Positions 1-4,750 of a stretch of DNA of 6,421 bases are shown here, one piece after another. Position 1 is the first letter of the stretch. Each line of letters starts with the position of its first letter. The position numbers and the translations under genes were made by a program. The notes beneath the pieces are model-generated. The model did no database searches, was not told where the DNA came from, and saw nothing but the letters and a program-made list of their open reading frames with translations. The DNA is from an uncultured Collinsella sp. (lineage in GTDB: Bacteria; Actinomycetota; Coriobacteriia; Coriobacteriales; Coriobacteriaceae): contig CAAEDE010000057.1 in the NCBI GenBank assembly GCA_900754525.1, positions 1-6,421 on the forward strand, written 5' to 3'.

Positions 1-94
1 CGCCGGCCTAATGGCTTGGCGTCAGCATGCCGCGATTCGGTCGCACGAAGAGCATTTCCCAGTTGACAAAACTATAGGAACACCCAACGACTGG

Positions 95-117
95 TCATTT
101 AAGTCTGTCCCCAATGA
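95..117. repeat. 23-base repeat, copy 1
   Basis: Identical to 150-172; it contains ATTTAAGTCTGTCCCC. The ends TCATT (95-99) and AATGA (113-117) pair into a small hairpin. The sequence resembles the short REP-like elements with a GGGGACAGACTTAAAT core that I associate with IS200-type (Y1) transposases in many bacteria; that association is from memory. Positions 107-120 continue as a 14-base unit repeated next to it at 121-134 (13 of 14 identical). Confidence 0.75.
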
Positions 118-134
118 ATGGTCCCCTATGAATG
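107..134. repeat. 14-base tandem pair
   Basis: Two directly adjacent units, 107-120 and 121-134, of the form GTCCCC(A/T)ATGAATG, with one mismatch. The first unit is the tail of the 23-base repeat copy 1, so the array looks like partial duplication of a repeat end. Confidence 0.7.
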
Positions 135-149
135 CCAAGCGACTTCCAC

Positions 150-172
150 TCATTTAAGTCTGTCCCCAATGA
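150..172. repeat. 23-base repeat, copy 2
   Basis: Exact second copy of 95-117, same orientation, 55 bases away. Here the flanks extend the hairpin: ACTCATT (148-154) pairs with AATGAGT (168-174) around a 13-base loop. It lies 21 bases beyond the rplX terminator. Confidence 0.75.
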
Positions 173-193
173 GTACCCAAAGAGTGGGGATAG

Positions 194-229
194 AAAAAGG
201 CCCGGGTGCCGTGGGGCATCCGGGCCTTT
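194..229 (-). terminator. Intrinsic terminator after rplX
   Basis: In the minus-strand transcript AAAGGCCCGGATGCC (229-215), a four-base loop, and GGCACCCGGGCCTTT (210-196) pair over 15 positions with one A-C mismatch, ending in five U (198-194). It lies 27 bases after the rplX stop. It is a convincing rho-independent terminator and ends the transcript at L24. On the plus strand only three U follow the stem, so it is directional. Confidence 0.92.
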
Positions 230-255
230 GCTAGCAACTTGATGTTGCGGGCAGC

Positions 256-561
256 TTAGAACTTGTGGCCGCACTTCTTGCAGACGCGCAGCTTGTTCTT
301 GCCGTCCTTCTCGTGACCGACGCGGGTAACCTTACCGCACTCGGGGCAAACGAGATTGACGTTGGAGGCATCGATGGGAGCCTCCTGCGAAACGATGCCG
401 CCCTGCTGGTTGGCAGCGTTGGGCTTGACGGCCTTCTTGACGACCGAAACGCCCTCGACAACGACCTTGTTCTCGGCGGGGAGAGCACGCAGGACAACGC
501 CCTGCTTGCCGCGATCCTTACCAGAGAGAACCTGGACCTTATCGCCCTTCTTGATATACAT
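256..561 (-). CDS. rplX: 50S ribosomal protein L24, four-cysteine form
   Basis: L24 is one of the two proteins that start 50S assembly, binding the 5' part of 23S rRNA. The 101-residue product starts MYIKKGDKVQVLSGKDRGKQ, a KOW motif, and continues with the SH3-like barrel (GVSVVKKAVKPN). The C-terminal part carries CPEC (72-75) and CKKC (94-97), a zinc-ribbon-like pair of CxxC motifs that is common in Gram-positive L24 and absent in E. coli L24. The ATG at 561 has a GGGGAGA ribosome binding site. It is the last gene of the run: an intrinsic terminator begins 27 bases after its TAA, and rplE, its normal neighbour, is not found in the remaining 255 bases. Confidence 0.98.
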   Translation of the reverse strand: MYIKKGDKVQVLSGKDRGKQGVVLRALPAENKVVVEGVSVVKKAVKPNAANQQGGIVSQEAPIDASNVNLVCPECGKVTRVGHEKDGKNKLRVCKKCGHKF

Positions 562-574
562 ATATCTCCCCTAA

Positions 575-943
575 CTACAGGGTCTCGGGAGCGAGCGAGA
601 CGATCTTCATGTACTTCTTGTCACGAAGCTCGCGAGCGACGGGCCCGAAGATACGGGTGCCGACGGGCGAACCATCGTTGTTGATGACAACGCAAGCGTT
701 CTCATCAAAGCGAATGTAGGAGCCATCCTTGCGGCGGATCTCCTTAACGGTGCGAACGACGACGCAACGGACAACGTCCTTCTTCTTGACGTTGGCGCCA
801 GGGGTAGCCTCCTGGACAGCACCGATGAACACATCGCCGATGCCTGCATAACGACGCTTGGAACCGCCAAGCACCTTGATGCAGCGAATCTTGCGAGCGC
901 CGGAGTTGTCGGCGACGTTCAGCATGGTTTGCATCTGAATCAT
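575..943 (-). CDS. rplN: 50S ribosomal protein L14
   Basis: L14 binds 23S rRNA at the subunit interface, contacts L19, and is the site where the silencing factor RsfS acts. The 122-residue product is exactly the usual length and is collinear with the family: MIQMQTMLNVADNSGARKIR at the start, a middle with DVVRCVVVRTVKEIRRKDGS, FDENACVVINNDGSPVGTRI, and FGPVARELRDKKYMKIVSLAPE near the end (in segments). The ATG at 943 follows a strong GGAGGAA Shine-Dalgarno at 8-base spacing. In E. coli this is the first gene of the spc operon, and here a 118-base gap precedes it. Thirteen bases separate its TAG from rplX. Confidence 0.98.
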   Translation of the reverse strand: MIQMQTMLNVADNSGARKIRCIKVLGGSKRRYAGIGDVFIGAVQEATPGANVKKKDVVRCVVVRTVKEIRRKDGSYIRFDENACVVINNDGSPVGTRIFGPVARELRDKKYMKIVSLAPETL

Positions 944-1061
944 GGTAGATGTTCCTCCGAACTAAGAACCGAAGAGAGGTGCGCAGCCTTTATACGACCT
1001 GTGGTATGCAAGCCAGGCATACGCACATCTTCGGAAACGTACAAGTCGTATGAGCGACTGC
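944..1061 (-). promoter_or_regulatory. S17-L14 gap, S10/spc boundary leader or promoter region
   Basis: A 118-base gap with no ORF, placed where E. coli has the spc operon promoter. In the minus direction it has ATACGAC (1051-1045) complementary to GTCGTAT (998-992), a GTATGC/GCATAC hairpin inside (1022-1017 with 1009-1004), and CCGAAGA (1034-1028) complementary to TCTTCGG (975-969). The first and third pairings interleave, so they exclude each other or form a pseudoknot. A CGTATAAA box (997-990) could be a -10, but no good -35 lies at the right spacing. TTGTAC-17-TATGCC (1046-1041 and 1023-1018) is another weak promoter candidate. A GGAGGAA Shine-Dalgarno for rplN is at 958-952. Confidence 0.4.
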
Positions 1062-1322
1062 TTATTTAGCGCGCTCGACGACCTCGATGAGGCGCCAACG
1101 CTTCATCTTGGACATAGGACGGGTCTCCATAACGCGGACGGTATCGCCCACGCCAGCCGTGCACTCCTCGTCGTGAGCGTGCAGCTTCTTGGAGCTGGTC
1201 ATCATCTTGCCGTACTTGGGGTGACGCTTGCGCTCGGTGATGGTGACAACAATGGTCTTGGCACCGGAGACGGAGGTAACGACACCCGTACGGACCTTAC
1301 GCGAGTTACGCGAATCAGTCAT
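1062..1322 (-). CDS. rpsQ: 30S ribosomal protein S17
   Basis: S17 is a primary 16S rRNA-binding protein with an OB fold, needed for early 30S assembly. The 86-residue product has RKVRTGVVTSVSGAKTIVVT (8-27), the basic KRHPKYGKMMTSSKKLHAHD segment (32-51), and GDTVRVMETRPMSKMKRWRL (59-78). Length is typical. The ATG at 1322 has an AAGGAGAG Shine-Dalgarno in the 16-base gap after rpmC. In E. coli S17 is the last gene of the S10 operon and the spc promoter follows. Here too it is followed by a long gap (118 bases) before rplN, which suggests the same operon boundary may be kept. Confidence 0.97.
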   Translation of the reverse strand: MTDSRNSRKVRTGVVTSVSGAKTIVVTITERKRHPKYGKMMTSSKKLHAHDEECTAGVGDTVRVMETRPMSKMKRWRLIEVVERAK

Positions 1323-1338
1323 GTTCTCTCCTTAGGTC

Positions 1339-1554
1339 CTACTCGGCGACAGCGGACTTCTCCGCTGCGATCTCGCGGGCGCGCTGCTCCGTGAGGACGC
1401 GAGCGATGTCCTTCTTCACGGTGTTGACGCGAGCGGTGTTGTCCAGCTGGCTGGTGGCCATCTGGAAACGAAGGTTAAAGAGCTCGGCGCGCATTTCCTT
1501 CAGCTTCTCAACGAGCTGAGCGTCCGAGAGCTCACGAATCTCTGCGGGCTTCAT
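1339..1554 (-). CDS. rpmC: 50S ribosomal protein L29
   Basis: L29 is a small helical protein next to L23 at the tunnel exit. The 71-residue product fits the family: MKPAEIRELSDAQLVEKLKE then MRAELFNLRFQMATSQLDNT and a second helix with VNTVKKDIARVLTEQRARE. Both halves are strongly helical, as the known antiparallel helical hairpin requires. The short Ala/Glu tail after about 62 is slightly longer than in E. coli L29 (63 residues). The ATG overlaps the rplP TAA by one base (TAATG), with an AAGGAGGAG ribosome binding site inside rplP. Sixteen bases separate it from rpsQ. Confidence 0.97.
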   Translation of the reverse strand: MKPAEIRELSDAQLVEKLKEMRAELFNLRFQMATSQLDNTARVNTVKKDIARVLTEQRAREIAAEKSAVAE

Positions 1555-2057
1555 TAGTTCTCCTCCTTGGCGGCGGCGGCGTCCTCAGCAGCCCACTTGG
1601 CCTCGAGAGCGGCCTCCTCAGCCATTTCCTTCTCGATGCGCTGCTCAGCGTTCTTGGCAACCACAATCTTGGTCTTGATGGGGAGCTTGTGCTGGGCAAG
1701 ACGCAGAGCCTCGCGAGCGACCTCCTCGGGAACACCCTTGACCTCGAACATGATGCGGCCGGGCTTGACGACGGCCACCCACTCCTCGGGGTTACCCTTA
1801 CCAGAACCCATGCGAGTCTCGGCAGGCTTCTTGGTGATGGGCTTATCGGAGAAGATCGTGATGTAGACACGACCGCCACGCTTCATGTAGCGGGTCATGG
1901 CAATACGAGCGGCCTCGATCTGACGGTTGGTGATCCAATGGGCCTCGAGAGCCTGGATACCAAACTCGCCGAAATGCAGCTCGGTATTACCCTTGGCCTG
2001 GCCCTTCATGGAGCCACGCTGCACCTTGCGGTGAAGAATACGCTTAGGGGCAAGCAC
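1554..2057 (-). CDS. rplP: 50S ribosomal protein L16, with C-terminal extension
   Basis: L16 helps organise the 50S A site. The core is standard: MLAPKRILHRKVQRG at the start, WITNRQIEAARIAMTRYMKR (41-60), and KPAETRMGSGKG (77-88), where R82 matches the E. coli arginine hydroxylated by RoxA. The product is 167 residues, longer than the usual 136-145. From about 136 it carries an Ala/Glu/Lys-rich tail (EKEMAEEAALEAKWAAEDAA, then AAKEEN) that should be helical. The start is GTG at 2057, one base overlapping the rpsC stop, with a strong AGGAGG inside the last S3 codons. The tail reads through in frame to a TAA that overlaps the rpmC start by one base, and its final codons also form the rpmC Shine-Dalgarno. 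The identity is certain; the role of the tail is unknown. Confidence 0.97.
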   Translation of the reverse strand: MLAPKRILHRKVQRGSMKGQAKGNTELHFGEFGIQALEAHWITNRQIEAARIAMTRYMKRGGRVYITIFSDKPITKKPAETRMGSGKGNPEEWVAVVKPGRIMFEVKGVPEEVAREALRLAQHKLPIKTKIVVAKNAEQRIEKEMAEEAALEAKWAAEDAAAAKEEN

Positions 2058-2767
2058 TACTGACCCCTCCTCTCGGAGTTACGACGACGAGGACGGGAAG
2101 AGCCCTCGAGTGCAGGGTTGGGAACAGGCTGGCCCGGGAGCTTCTCGCCCAGGTAGATCCAGACCTTCACGCCGCAAGCGCCCATGGTGGTGCTGGCGAC
2201 AGCCGTGCCGTAGTCGATCTTGGCACGGAGGGTGTGCAGAGGCACGCGACCCTCGCGGTACCACTCACGACGGCCCATCTCGGCACCGCCGAGACGACCG
2301 GAGCACTGGATACGGATGCCCTTAGCGCCGGCCTTGCGGGCAGACTGGACAGCCTTGCGCATAGCGCGACGGAAGGCAACGCGGCCCTCGAGCTGCTCGG
2401 CGATAGACTGAGCAACGAGGTTGGCGTCGAGCTCGGGGCGCTTGATCTCGACAACGTCGACGGAGAGCTGGCCCTTGGAGACGCCAGCGACCTTCTCGAG
2501 CTCGGTGCGGAGGGTATCGATCTCGGCACCCTTCTTACCGATGACAACGCCGGGGCGAGCGGTGAGGATGATGACCTTCACCTTGTCGCCAGCGCGCTCG
2601 ATCTCGACGCGGGAGACAGCTGCGCGGGAAAGACGCTTCTCGAGGTACTTGCGGATCTCGAGATCGTTACCGAGGGTCTTAGCGTAATCCTTCTCTGCGA
2701 ACCAGCGGGAGCGCCAGTTCTCGGTGATGCCAAGACGGAAGCCGGTGGGGTAGACTTTCTGACCCAT
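2057..2767 (-). CDS. rpsC: 30S ribosomal protein S3
   Basis: S3 lines the mRNA entry channel in the 30S head and takes part in mRNA unwinding. The 236-residue product begins MGQKVYPTGFRLGI, has a type II KH domain with the GKKG loop at 77-80 (in RPGVVIGKKG), and then the S3 C-terminal domain with GRLGGAEMGRREWYREGRVP (157-176) and a conserved KVWIYLGE near 201-208. R133, R134 and R137 correspond to the E. coli basic residues R131, R132 and K135 linked to helicase action at the entry tunnel. The tail is Arg-rich (RPRRRNSERRGQ). Its TAG stop shares one base with the GTG start of rplP, so L16 translation is probably coupled to it. Confidence 0.98.
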   Translation of the reverse strand: MGQKVYPTGFRLGITENWRSRWFAEKDYAKTLGNDLEIRKYLEKRLSRAAVSRVEIERAGDKVKVIILTARPGVVIGKKGAEIDTLRTELEKVAGVSKGQLSVDVVEIKRPELDANLVAQSIAEQLEGRVAFRRAMRKAVQSARKAGAKGIRIQCSGRLGGAEMGRREWYREGRVPLHTLRAKIDYGTAVASTTMGACGVKVWIYLGEKLPGQPVPNPALEGSSRPRRRNSERRGQ

Positions 2768-2773
2768 ACAGCT

Positions 2774-3145
2774 TTACGCCTCCTTTCGAGGAGCAACGAC
2801 GACGGTGATGTGGGAAGTACGCTTCAGAATGCGAGAAGCGGAACCCTTGGCGCGGGGACGGATGCGCTTAAGCGTCGGACCCTCGTCAACATAGGCAGCG
2901 GCGACAACCAGGTTGTCGGCACGCAGACCGTTGTTGTTCTCGGCGTTCGCAACGGCGGAACGGAGAACCTTCTCGACATCCACGGCGACGGCGCGGTCGC
3001 AGAAGTGGAGGATGTCGAAGGCCTGAGCGACAGGCTTGCGGCGGATCAGATCGACCACCAGGCGGGCCTTGCTGGGGGAAACACGCACGTACTTAGCGAC
3101 GGCGCGAACCTCGGTGGCCTCAGTTTCAATAGACTTAGTTGCCAT
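2774..3145 (-). CDS. rplV: 50S ribosomal protein L22
   Basis: L22 binds all domains of 23S rRNA and sends a beta-hairpin into the exit tunnel; changes in that hairpin can give macrolide resistance in other bacteria. The 123-residue product shows AKYVRVSPSKARLVVDLIRR (17-36), a helical middle, and the hairpin region VDEGPTLKRIRPRAKGSASR (86-105) followed by ILKRTSHITVVV. L92-K93-R94 correspond to the E. coli MKR site, so no deletion of the resistance type is seen. The start ATG has only a modest ribosome binding site (GGGG overlapping the rpsS stop). Only 6 bases separate it from rpsC, whose GGAGG Shine-Dalgarno lies in the last L22 codons. Confidence 0.98.
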   Translation of the reverse strand: MATKSIETEATEVRAVAKYVRVSPSKARLVVDLIRRKPVAQAFDILHFCDRAVAVDVEKVLRSAVANAENNNGLRADNLVVAAAYVDEGPTLKRIRPRAKGSASRILKRTSHITVVVAPRKEA

Positions 3146-3159
3146 TTACGGTTAACCCC

Positions 3160-3420
3160 CTATTTGGCCTTGTGGCCACGGAACGTACGAGTCGGCGCGA
3201 ACTCGCCGAGCTTGTGACCAACCATGGACTCGGTAACATACACGGGCACATGCTTGCGGCCGTCGTGGACGGCGATGGTGTGACCAACCATCTCGGGGAA
3301 GATGGTGGACGCGCGGGACCAGGTCTTCACGACGTCCTTCTTGCCAGCCTCGTTCATCGCGGTGATACGCGAGAGAAGGCGAGTCTCCACGAACGGGCCC
3401 TTTTTGAGACTTCTGCTCAT
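3160..3420 (-). CDS. rpsS: 30S ribosomal protein S19
   Basis: S19 lies in the head of the 30S subunit, pairs with S13 and contributes to the bridge to the 50S. The 86-residue product is close to textbook: MSRSLKKGPFV at the N-terminus, then SRASTIFPEMVGHTIAVHDG (35-54), GRKHVPVYVTESMVGHKLGE (54-73) and FAPTRTFRGHKAK. Length is normal. The ATG has an AGGAGAA Shine-Dalgarno 7 bases upstream. It lies between rplB (32 bases) and rplV (14 bases), the standard order. The TAG stop runs into a GGGG stretch that probably serves as the ribosome binding site for rplV. Confidence 0.98.
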   Translation of the reverse strand: MSRSLKKGPFVETRLLSRITAMNEAGKKDVVKTWSRASTIFPEMVGHTIAVHDGRKHVPVYVTESMVGHKLGEFAPTRTFRGHKAK

Positions 3421-3452
3421 AAGTGCTTTCTCCTAAAACTCGGTATCCGAAA

Positions 3453-4283
3453 TTACTTCTTACGGCGACGAATGATGTGCTGGTTCGAGACCTTCTTCTT
3501 CTTGCGCGTACGAAGGCCCTTCGTCGGCTTACCCCAGGGGGTAACGGAGGGACGACCAGAGGTGTGGTTCTTGCCCTCGCCACCGCCGTGCGGGTGGTCG
3601 ACAGGGTTCATGACGGTACCGCGGACGGTCGGGCGCACGTTCATGTGACGCTTACGGCCGGCCTTGCCGATGACGATGTTGGAGTGATCGGCGTTGCCGA
3701 CCTCACCGACGGTGGCGCGGCAGGTAACGAGGATGCGGCGCATCTCGGAGGAAGGCATACGGACGATGGCGTACTTGCCCTCCTTACCCATCAGCTGGCA
3801 GGAGTTGCCGGCGGAACGGGCGATAGCAGCGCCCTTGCCCGGCTGGAACTCAACGGCGTGGATGAGCGTACCGACGGGGATGTCGGCGAGGGGCAGAGCG
3901 TTGCCCGGCTTGATGTCGGCATCAGAACCGGACATGATGGTCTGACCGACCTCGAGGCCCTTGGGGGCCAGAATGTAGCGCTTCTCACCGTCAGCGTAGT
4001 GCAGCAGAGCGATGCGAGCAGAACGGTTCGGATCGTACTCGATCGTGGCAACCTTGGCGGGCACGCCGTCCTTGTTGCGCTTGAAGTCGATCACGCGGTA
4101 ACGACGCTTCACGCCGCCGCCCTGGTGGCGGGTGGTGATGCGGCCGTTGTTGTTACGACCGGCCTTCTTGGGCAGGGGCTCGAGAAGAGACTTCTCGGGC
4201 TTGGTGCAGGTGATCTCGGAGAAGTCGGAGATCGTCTGCCAACGCCTACCAGCGGAGGTCGGCTTAAGGTGCTTTACAGCCAT
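3453..4283 (-). CDS. rplB: 50S ribosomal protein L2
   Basis: L2 binds 23S rRNA, contributes to subunit association and lies near the peptidyl transferase centre. The 276-residue product is typical in length. It has the RNA-binding OB and SH3-like domains (about 50-200, including HQGGGVKRRYRVIDFKR) and the C-terminal hallmark NPVDHPHGGGEG at 226-237, which includes the conserved histidines H230 and H232. The basic tail ends IIRRRKK. The open frame extends 25 codons further upstream, to 4358, but the start is set at the ATG 4283-4281: the protein then begins MAVKHLKPTSAGRR as L2 normally does, an AAAGGGA Shine-Dalgarno sits just upstream, and the extra codons overlap leader structure. It is followed after 32 bases by rpsS. 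It is probably the first gene translated under control of the leader in the L23-L2 gap. Confidence 0.98.
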   Translation of the reverse strand: MAVKHLKPTSAGRRWQTISDFSEITCTKPEKSLLEPLPKKAGRNNNGRITTRHQGGGVKRRYRVIDFKRNKDGVPAKVATIEYDPNRSARIALLHYADGEKRYILAPKGLEVGQTIMSGSDADIKPGNALPLADIPVGTLIHAVEFQPGKGAAIARSAGNSCQLMGKEGKYAIVRMPSSEMRRILVTCRATVGEVGNADHSNIVIGKAGRKRHMNVRPTVRGTVMNPVDHPHGGGEGKNHTSGRPSVTPWGKPTKGLRTRKKKKVSNQHIIRRRKK

Positions 4284-4363
4284 TACAATCCCTTTCAATA
4301 GGAATCCGTTAGCCATCGCAGACAGGGATTCGAGGTTCTGCCTCGGGTGCGATGACACCGGAC

Positions 4364-4389
4364 GTATACACGGTTCCGGGCGTGTCCAT
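4364..4389 (-). repeat. 26-base shared leader motif, copy before rplB
   Basis: This copy matches 6229-6254 at 23 of 26 positions on the same strand. Read on the minus strand it starts ATGGA, continues through ACGCCCG and ends CCGTGTATAC. Both copies lie in long gaps directly upstream of ribosomal protein genes, and flanking sequence is unrelated. ACAC (4385-4382) can pair with GTGT (4371-4368) around a ten-base loop, so it could be an RNA element. It could also be a DNA operator, or a promoter remnant (TGGACA resembles a -35 box, but only 14 bases separate it from TATAC). Confidence 0.6.
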
Positions 4390-4408
4390 TTTATACGCCC
4401 AAAACCTT

Positions 4409-4444
4409 GAGCTCCCGCCTCCCCTATTTGGGAGGCATGAGCTC
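4409..4444 (-). terminator. Attenuator-like hairpin after rplW
   Basis: In the minus-strand transcript GAGCTC (4444-4439), a 2-by-2 internal loop, and GCCTCCC (4436-4430) pair with GGGAGGC (4423-4417) and GAGCTC (4414-4409) across a six-base loop. This gives 13 pairs, all but a few GC. A run of four U follows only after four further bases (4404-4401), so as an intrinsic terminator it is weak. It could reduce transcription into rplB, act as an RNA processing or stability element, or simply be part of the L2 leader fold. Confidence 0.4.
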
Positions 4445-4462
4445 ACTCAACAGCAGCGAGTC

Positions 4463-4750
4463 TTAGGCCTGGTTGCCAAAGACCTCGATGGTGTCGCCCT
4501 CGGCCAGCGTGACGATGGCCTTCTTCCAAGAACGGGTCTTGCCGGCGACATAGCGCACGCGCTTGGTCTTGGGCTTGACCGTCAGGGTGTTCACGCGAAC
4601 GACCTTGACGCCGAAGATCTCCTCGACAGCGTCCTTGATCTGATACTTGTTAGCATCCTTGGCGACCTCGAACGTGTACTTGTTCTGCTCCATGCCGGAG
4701 AAGGAACGCTCGGACACGATCGGACGGATGATGATCTCGTGGGCGGTCAT
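4463..4750 (-). CDS. rplW: 50S ribosomal protein L23
   Basis: L23 sits at the exit of the peptide tunnel and is the docking site for trigger factor and signal recognition particle. The 95-residue product has the family fold: an N-terminal RPIVSERS segment, in which E14 matches the E. coli glutamate (E18) that contacts trigger factor; VAKDANKYQIKDAVEEIFGVKV (29-50, in two halves around Y36); and the C-terminal SWKKAIVTLAEGDTI. Length is normal. The ATG directly abuts the TAA of rplD, and its Shine-Dalgarno (GGGGAGG) lies within the last rplD codons, so translation should be coupled to L4. Downstream is an exceptional 179-base gap before rplB, whereas most junctions in this cluster are under 50 bases. 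Confidence 0.98.
   Translation of the reverse strand: MTAHEIIIRPIVSERSFSGMEQNKYTFEVAKDANKYQIKDAVEEIFGVKVVRVNTLTVKPKTKRVRYVAGKTRSWKKAIVTLAEGDTIEVFGNQA

Larger units (their letters stand above)
1..190. other. Gene-free end with REP-like repeats, no rplE
   Basis: No gene can be supported here. It holds two copies of a 23-base repeat and an adjacent 14-base tandem pair. A plus-strand frame is open from position 2 to a TAA at 155-157 but has no start in the window, matches nothing I recognise, and ends inside a repeat. On the minus strand a weak promoter-like pair (ATGACC at 98-93, 16 bases, TATAGT at 76-71) points off the window edge, towards whatever follows. Confidence 0.5.
4284..4462 (-). promoter_or_regulatory. 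Structured L23-L2 intergenic region, candidate L2 leader
   Basis: The gap is 179 bases with no credible ORF. In the transcribed (minus) direction it holds, in order: a strong hairpin (4444-4409); a GGGCGT/ACGCCC stem around a TATAAA box (4400-4395 with 4383-4378); CCGGA/TCCGG (4380-4376 with 4363-4359) closing on a CGT/ACG helix; and CATCGCA/TGCGATG (4354-4348 with 4320-4314), which encloses CGAGG/CCTCG (4345-4341 with 4335-4331). The segment at 4331-4325 (GAATCCC) can pair with GGATTC at 4307-4302 or with GGGATT at 4292-4287, which is the rplB Shine-Dalgarno. These two pairings exclude each other. The arrangement looks like an attenuator plus a ribosome-binding-site switch ahead of L2. I recognise no catalogued RNA family. 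Structure was judged by eye only. Confidence 0.55.

Noticed and set aside
63..76. Perfect TTGACA on the plus strand (63-68)
   Set aside because: No -10 box at a proper spacing; the nearest TATA-like sequence is 3-8 bases away.
2..157. Plus-strand frame open from the window edge to a TAA at 155-157
   Set aside because: No start in view, unrecognised sequence, and it ends inside a 23-base repeat. It could be the end of a real gene, but nothing here supports that.
2051..2060. Possible frameshift at the rpsC-rplP junction, and likewise at rplP-rpmC
   Set aside because: Both are normal one-base stop/start overlaps (TAGTG and TAATG) with good ribosome binding sites; both upstream proteins are complete.
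2234..3217. Plus-strand open frame of 327 codons opposite rpsC and rplV
   Set aside because: Antisense of two certain genes, with Asp/Leu/Gly-rich composition typical of reverse-complement frames.
3423..4301. Plus-strand open frame of 292 codons opposite rplB
   Set aside because: Antisense shadow of L2; no family features.
4284..4358. Longer rplB start at 4358 adding 25 residues
   Set aside because: The ATG at 4283 has the Shine-Dalgarno and gives the standard L2 N-terminus; the extra codons overlap leader stems.
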